This document shows positions 55,851 through 64,000 of a stretch of 64,000 nt of DNA, piece after piece. This stretch comes from Halichoerus grypus (lineage: Eukaryota > Chordata > Mammalia > Carnivora > Phocidae), in NCBI RefSeq assembly GCF_964656455.1, contig NC_135717.1, positions 8,151,033 through 8,215,032 on the forward strand, given 5' to 3'. The translations under genes and the position numbers were made by a program. The notes beneath the pieces are model-generated. The model did not search any database, was not told the origin of the DNA, and saw only the letters and a list, made by a program, of their open reading frames with translations. Position 1 is the first letter of the stretch. Each line of letters opens with the position of its first letter.

Positions 55851-57780
55851 TGATCTGGCATGTGAAGCGCTAGGATGGTAGAACTGGAATCTTCCGAATG
55901 CAGACCTGCCCCCCAGAAACACTGTCAGTGGTGGTAAAGCTCTAAGCCACATAGGCCTCTGGAACCCTTACTTAGGTGAATTAGGCTGCTTTTCACGCCT
56001 TGGTTCTCAACCTTCGAGATAGTGGTGAATGGGAAGGACCTGCTGCCCTAAGAAATGCACATGAGTAGCTGCTCCTGGCCTCCCTGGAACTCGTCTGGGA
56101 GCCCCCAGCTCCGAACACAGCCCCTGAGACCACATTTGCAGCCGCGCTGCGCCATGCCAGGAGGGCTCCGGCAGGGGATTCTGGGGAGGCAGGTTGAGGA
56201 GTGGGCCACCCCCGGCGGGATGAGCAGGGGCCAGCATCTCTGCGCTGGCCAGCACTCTCCTCCCGCCTGAGGCTGGTGAAGGGCGAGGTCAGGCTGGTGG
56301 CATGTGCGCGGGAGGGGCAGCCTTGGCTTTCTCGAAGGTTGGTGGTGGTCGAGCTGTGTGTAGCGCAGACCAGAAAGCCCTTGCCTTCTGCTCTTCTGTT
56401 GCTACGATCAGGGTTCCCAGGTATAGGCCAGGATGGCTCTTGATGCCCCAAGGGACAGCCGTATTGATAGAGCCGACTGCAGAGCAGATGACCAGGGACA
56501 TGGAAGCATGCGGGGATGTCCAGAGCTAGCCAGGGATGCCGGGCCAACTCCTCACTCCTGGAAACGAAGGCATTTCTTGAAAGTCAGGGACCTCGAAGGG
56601 GACCATGCTAGGGATTCATGACTTTTTTCTTGTGCTTCCGTCAGCTAAGTTTGCTCCTTGGGCCAGTTTGTCTTCACCACTTGGCCCAGGCAGTGTGGGC
56701 CCTGAGTTGGTGCTGGGACCCGCGGGGCGCTGAGGTGGATGGCAGCACAGCGTCCCTACGGCGAGGTCCCCGGGTGCTCTGGAATGCTCAGCTCGCAGAA
56801 TGAGCATTCCTCAGTGTTCGATTTGCTTCCACAAAGAGCACGGGCTCTTGTTTGTTCTGTTTCAGCTCTTTTCGATAGGGAAGAACCATCCTTTGCCCGG
56901 GGGGGGGGGGGGGAAGAGGGGGCAGGAGAAGAGAGGAAGCAAAGACCCGGGGTGTGCAGGGCCTTTTATCACAAAACCACACTCAGGGCTCAACTTGTGT
57001 CCTGTCCGTGTGTCTAGCTGCTACCCTGGAATCCGTCTTAGGCACTTGTCTGCCCGACTTGGCTAGGTTCGATTTATGTTTCCTGTAAAGGGGCCACATC
57101 AGCTGAGCTGCTGTTTGGGGGCTCTCGGTGGTCCTTTGTGCCCTGATGTCCTTGTGCCTCAACAGATCTTGCTCCTTGGAGCGTTAATCATCCTGACACC
57201 TGGCCCACCGCGCTCACATTCGTGGTCGTGTTTTCTGCGTCCCTCCCGCCCAAGTGCTGGGGCCTCTCTTGTTCCTGTCGTCCCGGCAGAGCCCAGCGCA
57301 GCCCTGACCATCGTGGGCCCGGCTGCCTGGGGTCCGCGCCGGGACTGACCGCCGTCCACACCCAAGGCGGCCTTGGGCCTGCTCACTGGCTTCTGTTTCC
57401 TGAGTGGCATGATCTTAGCTCACCCCTTGTGGCCCAGGCTGGCGTGCTTTTCTGCATTTTATACTCTTGGGAAACTGTTGTAAAAAGTCCGGAGTCGTCT
57501 CGAGGTATGACTCGGAAAGAAATCTTCATGCTGTCAGCAAATCGAACTAGGCCTGTGGATCCCTTCCCCGCTCTGGGCACGGGGGTGGGGGCGGAGTGGT
57601 GGCACCTCCTTCAGGAAAGCCACGGTCATCTCTATATTGATAAGAACAGATGGTGGGAGTAAGAAAAGAGAGCGCGGGCCCCAGCACTGTGGCCCTCGGC
57701 GCCGTGGCCCTCACACGCAGGCCCCCCACTCCCCTGTTGCAGGCTTCAGGAGTCCTTGTGCACTCCAATCTGTGAGAGGA
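55851..57780. other. Unassigned intron 2 sequence
   Basis: GC-rich; G15 run at 56899-56913. No exon or mobile element recognised. Confidence 0.45.
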
Positions 57781-57787
57781 GGAGTCG

Positions 57788-57931
57788 GCAGGCCGGGGGA
57801 GGGCGGGGGCAGTAATATATAGCCGTGGCCCAGGCCCAGATGCATTTGGTCACTGCCTCTAAGCCTTTATATAGCCACTGCAGGGAGTGACTCAGCCTGG
57901 AAAAAAAGAGTCAGTTCAAGCTGCGACTCAG
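57788..57931. promoter_or_regulatory. Promoter-like module: GC box, two TATA-like sites, AP-1 sites
   Basis: In order: GC-box-like gggcgggggc (57802-57811), TATATAG (57816-57822), a second TATATAG (57868-57874) whose minus strand reads tatataaagg (57864-57873), TGACTCAG (57888-57895) and gactcag (57925-57931). The motifs are real in sequence; promoter or enhancer function is inference. Confidence 0.35.
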
Positions 57932-58784
57932 ATGGACACGTCCTGCACGGGCTTCCTTGAGCCCGTGTGGCCAGGGCTCCGTGAGAAGCTGGGGGCGCCT
58001 GCAGGGGTCCCGGGCAAGGGGGGGGGGCGGTGCATGGGCTCACATGTGACTCTCCGTGCCTTTCTAACCGTACCACCGTGCTTAGACGTTATTAGCAACG
58101 ACCGGGATTGTTTGTGTTGAGAAGCAAGTGAATTCTCCACTCTTGTTTTTCTACAAATGGATGGACTCCGGTGACCGGCCTCCCTCTTCAGTTGACCAGT
58201 GTTTTGTGTTTTAACCACATATTTGTTTTTTGCTTCCATCCTCATAAGACCCTAAAATCAACGCACGCAAAAGCCTAGAAACACCAGCGTGAATTTCCTT
58301 GTGTCTTGTTGGACGTGGGAGTGGGTTCTTCGAAGACCCACAGCGCCAACTGACGAACTGTGACTTTCACAGAGGAGGGCAGACAAGGTGTGCCCCTCGG
58401 GACTTGGGCCTTTCAGGGAAGGCAGCAATGGGGGAGGCGGCCTGCAAGCTTGGAAGACCGGGGGGTGCTGGCTGGACACCAGCTAGACACCCCCCAGCAC
58501 GCTGCTCATGTTGGGGGTCTGGGAGCCTGCCGCTCTAGTACAGTTACTCTCTCCCACTTCTGAAGGGAAAGGCCTTTGTATCGAGCCATGCACTTGGCAT
58601 TCCACGGACACTTGATGACAACTGTAACGTGAAAAAGTCTTACCATATTTATAGCATTTATTTAGGAATCTTTTCTTTCCAAAACAATTCTTAAAAATGC
58701 AGATTATTCCACAAGATTCATATCTCAGACAGGCAGCTAACAACATTTTATTTGATGCTTCAATTTTATTTTTTTTGTACAGAA
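57932..58784. other. Unassigned intron 2 sequence
   Basis: No exon or clear repeat. AT-rich from 58600. Confidence 0.45.
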
Positions 58785-59375
58785 TTTAAAAAAAAATTCA
58801 AGAAATGCCTTTCCTTGGCAATTCTTCAAATGTTAAATTTAGCATTGCCCTATGACCCAGCATTTCCCCCTCCCAGGTATATATCCAAAAGAACTGAAAA
58901 CATATCCACACAAAAACTTGCACACGAATGTTCATAGCAGCATAATTCAAAAGAGCCCAAGAAAAAGCAGCCCAGATGTCCATCGGCAGATGAATTGATA
59001 AACAAACACCGTCTGTCCATACAAAGGAGTATTATTCAAAAAAAGGAATGAAGCATTGACACCTGCTCCAATGTGGATGAACTTTGAAAGCATTATACTA
59101 AGTACAAGAAGCCAGATGCAAAATGCCACAGGGTTCTGTTTATACGAAATGTCAAGAAGAGGCAAATCCACAGAGACAGAAAGTAGACGAGAGGTTGCCA
59201 GGGGAAGGGGGCGACTCCTAACACTTGCGGGGTTTCTTTCTGGCGTGGAGAAAATGTTCTGGAATTGACTGGGTGGTGGTGTGGTGATGGTTGCAGAACT
59301 CTGGGAATATGTCCGACGCTACTGAACTGTATACTTTAAAGGGTAAACTTTACAGCATGTGACTTTTCTCTCCAA
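58785..59375 (+). repeat. L1 3' end (ORF2 C-terminal remnant and 3'UTR)
   Basis: ccctatgacccagcatttcc, gttcatagcagcataattca, cagatgtccatcggcagatg, gtggatgaactttgaaagc and gaactgtatactttaaaggg are classical old-L1 3' sequence in sense orientation, with disabling indels. Confidence 0.92.
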
Positions 59376-60199
59376 CTTTTTTGTTAATGCCTCTCTTTGT
59401 GGGGGTAGGAAATTATTCATCTGTCCTAATACTCTGAAGAAACTCCCCCCATAAAAGTATCTGGTGAATTTTCATTTTGGCAGCACCAGCTTAGTTTCTA
59501 AAAGGCCACTCCGGTACCTGGCAAAATTATAAAGCTCAAATAATCAACTCGGATGTTTAATCATTCTAGAATCACCCAGCGTTAAGTTATAATAAGACTT
59601 TAACTAGAAAAAGTTTAAAAATTAAAAGTGAGATTTTTAACAGTTACCAAGTAAACCCTCTTAAGCCAGTTTATCAACCCAAGAGGTTATTTCCTCTTTG
59701 GGGTCCCTTGGTGAGAAAACCTGCCTCAAGCGTGAGGTGGTGATGGGTGTAAGTCACACTGAAGTCAGCCCCAAGTCAATCAATGGCTGGTGGCGCCATT
59801 GTCCACCCTGAGTTCCTGGCAGGCCCGGTAGCATGGCCCAAGGCACCAGGAGGCCTGTGGAGCAGGGGAATTAGCTTGGGTGCGAGCAGATTGAGCAGGA
59901 GTCCGGTGCTAGCTGCTTCATCTACAGAAATATATCATGCGTATTTCAGGGGGTCACGTGAGAAGTGTGTGAGATTCCTGGAAGGTAAATGTCCAGCCCC
60001 ACACCAGAAGTGGAGTGGATGTTCGGGCCAAGTGATCTTGACCAAGGTCACTAAGCATTCCAACACTCAGACCCATATATGTTTGCAGGACTGATCACGT
60101 ATGTCCCAGATGCTGGGTAGGTGAAATGAATTCACATGGATGGAGCATCTAGTAGGTGCTAGCAAACATTGCTGTCCTATGTTCTTTCCTCCCTCCCTC
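59376..60199. other. Unassigned intron 2 sequence
   Basis: 59470-59680 is AT-rich and repeat-free (taatcattctagaatcaccc) and could be conserved. Nothing else recognised. Confidence 0.4.
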
Positions 60200-60430
60200 C
60201 CTTCTACGAGTAGTTCTGAGCCCTTGCCAGGGGCCAGGGGCAATCTGAGGTTTGGGGAGACAGCAGGCACCGAGAGAAGGTTCCAGCCCTCATAGAGGGG
60301 CAGGCAGACGGTGACCAACACATGGCATACAGACAGGATAGCTTCAGATGGTGGTCAGAACTGAAACGGGACACTAGGGTAGTGAGTGAGCATGGATGGG
60401 GTGAGGGTTCTTCGGGGAGTTAGGGCAGTT
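60200..60430 (-). repeat. L2
   Basis: gtttggggagacagcaggca, aaggttccagccctcataga, gataggcttcagatggtgg-type sequence (gatagcttcagatggtgg) and gagtgagcatggatggggt follow antisense L2. Confidence 0.75.
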
Positions 60431-61004
60431 TTTTGAGTCAAAGATGGAAACCGCCCGTTTGCGCACCCTCCCCCGCCAAGGATGAATTTGGGCAGGTTAG
60501 CAGTGGGGTCCCTAAAATTTCAGCTCAAAGCCTGATCATCTTTGTTTGTCACTCAGTTACTTTCAGACATCACATTCGGTCCCTCTACTTTCTGAGACTG
60601 GGATGCTGTTCGGTTTGGATGTTAGGAAGTTCCGTTGTTTGAGGGATACCTTTTTTCGTTCCATTGCCTTTGGCCCAGAAAAGTGAGTTCTTAGGTCATC
60701 AATGAAGGATTAATTTCTCAGTCTGCATTGTTGGTGACACAGAGCCCCCCCCCCCCCCCAGGCCACGCTTGCTTCCTGTGAACCCCATGGGGCCGTCTGT
60801 CCGGATCACTCCCCGAAACGTGGACAGGGCCGGCGTTCCCTTTCCTTCCTGAGCCCATGTGTCGCTTCCTTCTGTGTCTAGCAGTCTTTAAAGGGCTATT
60901 TTGAGTATAACAGACAAATTATCTGAGAGTTTAATAACTGTCAAAAGGAAGAGACAGTAATTAGATGCATGTGGCATGGAAGTCTAGTCGACACCACACT
61001 GAGC
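60431..61004. other. Unassigned intron 2 sequence
   Basis: C15 run at 60745-60759. No exon or repeat recognised. Confidence 0.45.
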
Positions 61005-61150
61005 TGTACACCCTTCTGGGCCTCCGTGTTCTCGTCCAAACACTGGAGTGATGACAACGATCCCGGAGCTGTTATGAGTCAGACGACTTGTAGAATATCC
61101 AGAATAGCTTTGGCAAGTAGTAGAAGCTCAATAAATGGCGCGTTGAATGT
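61005..61150 (+). repeat. MIR
   Basis: tctgggcctccgtgttctcg, ggagtgatgacaacgatccc, ggagctgttatgagtcagac and agtagaagctcaataaatgg follow MIR to its 3' end. Confidence 0.85.
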
Positions 61151-61206
61151 ATGTTATTAAAACCTAATCTTCCAAAAGGAGAATTTGTGTTCACGAGTGT
61201 ATTTTA

Positions 61207-61403
61207 TTTAATTTTTAAAGGCTTTATTTATTTATTTGTCAGAGAGAGAGAGAGCATGAGGGGGAGAGGGGCAGAGGGAGAGGGAGAAGCAGGCTCCCCG
61301 CTGAGCAGGGAGCCTGACAGACACGGGGCTCGAGCCCAGGACCCTGGGATCATGACCTGAGCTGAAGGCAGACGCTCGACTGACTGAGCCACCCAGGCGT
61401 CCC
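61207..61403 (-). repeat. SINEC, young, with perfect 16-bp target-site duplication
   Basis: The reverse complement starts gggacgcctgggtggctcag. Flanks tcacgagtgtatttta at 61191-61206 and 61404-61419 are identical. It is the only SINEC in the visible part of intron 2. Confidence 0.97.
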
Positions 61404-61419
61404 TCACGAGTGTATTTTA

Positions 61420-61805
61420 AAGCCAGAAAGGACCACGAACATTTTCTAGATCCTCTTACAGCGTAGAGTCAGCCTATCAGCCTTTGCAACTATTGCAGAC
61501 TTGAGTAGATGAAATGAAATAAAAATAGGCTCCCTCCATATGTAGAGAGATGGTCGTTTTTCTCTCCCGTTGGCTGAGCTTGACTGTTCGTAGAGGGAAA
61601 TACATGGGCTTGGACTCACTCTTCGGAAGCGGTTCTTTACACGTAGTCCCTAACGTGTCTTTCTGATCATTAACCTCCCATGAAATGCATTTTGAATGGA
61701 GGTCATTCTGTGGAGGACCTACTCCAGGATATACCTTTATTGTGTACAGGTTGTAAGGCGTAATGACTAAATGTGAAGGCAATAAAATTTGGTTGGAATT
61801 GTGGC
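61420..61805. other. Unassigned intron 2 sequence
   Basis: No recognised exon or repeat. Confidence 0.4.
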
Positions 61806-61809
61806 GAAC

Positions 61810-62005
61810 TGTTGTTTATTAATATTTATTATTTACTGAAAGCGAAGCATTATGCTGAGTGCAGTACAAACACTACACAGCCCCTCGCGGTCACCCTGGG
61901 AGGTGGGTGATAAGAGTGCCACTTTATAGTGCGTCAGCCACCTGCCTACCAGGCAGCAGGCTCCTGAGAATGAGGCCGTCACCACTGTGCTACCCTGTCT
62001 CCTTT
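61810..62005 (-). repeat. MIR, nearly full length
   Basis: aatatttattatttactgaa, gcattatgctgagtgcagta, caccctgggaggtgggtgat and, at the far end, accactgtgctaccctgtct follow antisense MIR. Confidence 0.85.
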
Positions 62006-62734
62006 TAGCTTCTAGAAGCTGACTTTCTGTCTTGAAATAACATCAGTCAAGAAAGAGACAGTGGGATGGCAGGTCCCACTGACCCTGAGATTTGTTGTCT
62101 TAAGTGTTTCTTCCTTCAGCTGGGGGGCAGGGGGCTGTGACCGGAGTGGTTGTGACTAATCCCCGAACATTGATTATGCACCAACGTGTCAGCTCTTGGT
62201 TTTAACTCGCAAACCTTGAGTTGCGTAAAAAGTTAAGTTTACAGGGAGCATTACGAGCCTCCCATGCAGAGTATAGTAATTTTGTCTGGAGCCCAGTATT
62301 TTTACCGGAAGACCAAAGACCTTAGGATATAGTCAGTAGAGTTCAAGGAGTGTTTGGTTGGGAATCTGGACACTTGGATCCTGATTCTGGCTCTGCCGAG
62401 GCCCAGATTAGAGATCCAGGCCAGCCAGGTCTCCTCTGTAGTTTGATCTAAGAGAGGAGGCGATGGCGTGGTGCCCGGTGGCCGAGCTCTGGGCCTCTGG
62501 AGAGCGGGCCCTCCCCCTCCTCAGGCACACTCCGGCGCGCCCTCCCCATGGGCCCCAGACTTAGGTGCTGCCCTTTCTTAGCAGGCCCCACCTGCTTTAC
62601 CTCTTGGGGTTTTCTGTTCAGAATTCATTTTGCCTGCAGCTAGGAGTCATGGTGACCCCACTGGCTGTGGAACGGGTGTCCCAGGGCGACTCCGTTTGGA
62701 GGGCTCTGGTCGCTGCAGGCCACAGCGGTACGTA
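62006..62734. other. Unassigned intron 2 sequence
   Basis: GC-rich from 62450. Nothing recognised. Confidence 0.45.
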
Positions 62735-62950
62735 ACGGCCAGTGACAACAGCTGACGCTGAGCCCTCACTGTGTGCCAAGCGGTGTTCTCAACACTTCAG
62801 ATGGATTGGCTCATTTAACACAGGATGCCTATGAAGTAAGGACTGTGTTTATCTCCGTCGCAAAGAGAGGGAAACTGAGGCCCAGAGAGAAGGAGGAAGA
62901 AGCACAGCTAATAAGCGGGGAAGGTGGCGGGAGATTTTCAGTCCAGGCCG
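62735..62950 (-). repeat. MIR
   Basis: ctcactgtgtgccaagcggt, gttctcaacacttcagatgg, ggctcatttaacacagg, gaaactgaggcccagagaga and cacagctaataagcgggg follow antisense MIR. Confidence 0.88.
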
Positions 62951-63619
62951 ACTGGCCGCAGGTCTGTGCCAGAGCAGGTCCTTGGGGAGCCTTTACTGAG
63001 CTCTGGAGGCTGCAGTCCAGGCACGCAGAGCCGCCGTCCCCTGCCCCTGGCTCCCCAGCAGAGGGACTCCCCGGTGCATGTAGCGGGAAGAACACAGGCT
63101 GGATGACTGCCCCCTGATGCACCTTCCAGCTGCAGGACCCCCCCTCCTGGTGGTTCCCTACTTCACCTTTGGAAGGTCACCGTTCCAGCTCCAGAAGGCC
63201 AGTCGGGCCCCCGATTTGACCCCCCCATTTCTTCATCCATTCATTGACTCTGCACTTGGGGCGCTTTAAAGAGGCTGCCGCAGAGAGCCTCTGGGACAAG
63301 TATCCTGAGGTTGGACAGCTGGTGACAACCCGACCCTTTCCGACCTCAGCCCCTGACACCTTCCCCATCGCCTTCACTGTTGTGCCACGAGAACCTTGCA
63401 TTTGTAAGGGACGGGACATATTTCACCCCTAAAAGGGTTTTGCACCAAACAGACCCTGGCGCACGTTTCTTTCAAGAGCTTGTCTGAGGGGTTAGCCACT
63501 TAGGCAGAAAGATCCAGCAGGTACGTGCCCTCTTGCCTCCGCTGAGCCCCACTCACAGGCCTCAACATAGGATTTTACCTGCAGTGACTTCCTTCTCTTG
63601 TACACCAAGCTTTGTAACC
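62951..63619. other. Unassigned intron 2 sequence
   Basis: No recognised exon or repeat. Confidence 0.45.
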
Positions 63620-64000
63620 GGGTCTAATTTTTTTATGTGAAGTATTTCTGGTATACTGAAAAGTATGAAAAACAAAACATTTTCATGCCCTTCGTGAAGA
63701 TTGGATAGATGTTGACATTTTGCCCATTTGCCTCTGATGCCTGGTTTTTCAAATAGAAATTATACCTTGCACACAGCGCGAATCCCACTTCCATTCCCTC
63801 TCCTACCTTCTTCCTCAGATGGGAATCCCGTCCTAAAACTGATGTTTCCTTTCCATATGCTTTTCGCATTCGTAGCAATGTTTATGCATTCGTGAGCTGA
63901 GGGTATCTTTGTAAGGATACACGTATTTTACTATTTATGCAAATGGTATTTTGCTATATATGTATATATCCTTTGACACCTTGCCTTTTTCACCAAATGA
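63620..64000 (-). repeat. Old L1/HAL1-like LINE fragment, cut by window edge
   Basis: tactgaaaagtatgaaaaac, ctatttatgcaaatggtatt and ttgacaccttgcctttttca match antisense old L1 sequence. It continues past the window. Confidence 0.5.

Larger units (their letters stand above)
51559..64000 (+). other. CUX1: CUX1 intron 2 (5' part)
   Basis: Sequence after the exon 2 donor. No exon starting with the DLRKQV codons of CUX1 exon 3 was found, so the intron runs beyond the window. It contains MIR, L2, one L1 3' end, one SINEC, a TG-rich minisatellite and a promoter-like module near 57.8 kb. Confidence 0.85.

Overview
This window is nuclear DNA from a carnivoran mammal, almost entirely intronic. The organism call rests on at least 16 tRNA-Lys-derived carnivore SINEs (SINEC), alongside old mammalian repeats (MIR, L2, old L1, Tigger and hAT remnants). 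The SINE subfamily resembles that of bears, seals and mustelids (Arctoidea). The dog-type SINEC_Cf head was not seen. The species cannot be fixed from the sequence alone.

One protein-coding exon can be supported, at 51448..51558 on the + strand. It is 111 nt, phase 0 to phase 0, has good splice sites, and encodes 37 residues starting [20 protein letters not shown] and ending NTPE. I recognise these as exon 2 of CUX1 (CUTL1/CDP; also the CASP isoform). The window therefore reads as CUX1 intron 1 (about 51.4 kb visible), exon 2, and intron 2 (about 12.4 kb visible). No first exon, exon 3, stable RNA gene, processed pseudogene or second gene was found. The longer open frames elsewhere are chance ORFs in GC-rich or low-complexity DNA, or L1 remnants.

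Layout: 0-22 kb is rich in SINEs (13 of 16) and old LINE pieces, with a clean SINE-in-SINE nest at 18.9-19.3 kb and a 55-bp higher-order minisatellite at 22.14-22.29 kb. From 22.03 to 38.18 kb no SINEC was recognised. This gap holds AT-rich, repeat-poor blocks that look like conserved non-coding DNA (23.9-24.45, 26.1-27.0 and 31.65-33.8 kb). From 38 to 51 kb there are two more SINEs, many MIR/L2 relics, a CpG-dotted enhancer-like block (40.6-41.08 kb) and a Tigger-like DNA transposon carrying a later SINE (47.89-48.43 kb). Intron 2 holds a MIR split by a roughly 520-bp TG-rich minisatellite (55.0-55.5 kb), a promoter-like module (57.79-57.93 kb), a sense L1 3' end (58.8-59.4 kb) and one young SINE (61.2 kb).

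I found no previously undescribed multi-gene system. The points of interest are repeat archaeology and candidate regulatory DNA inside CUX1. Repeat family names come from recognising consensus features by eye; old-LINE subfamilies and edges are approximate.
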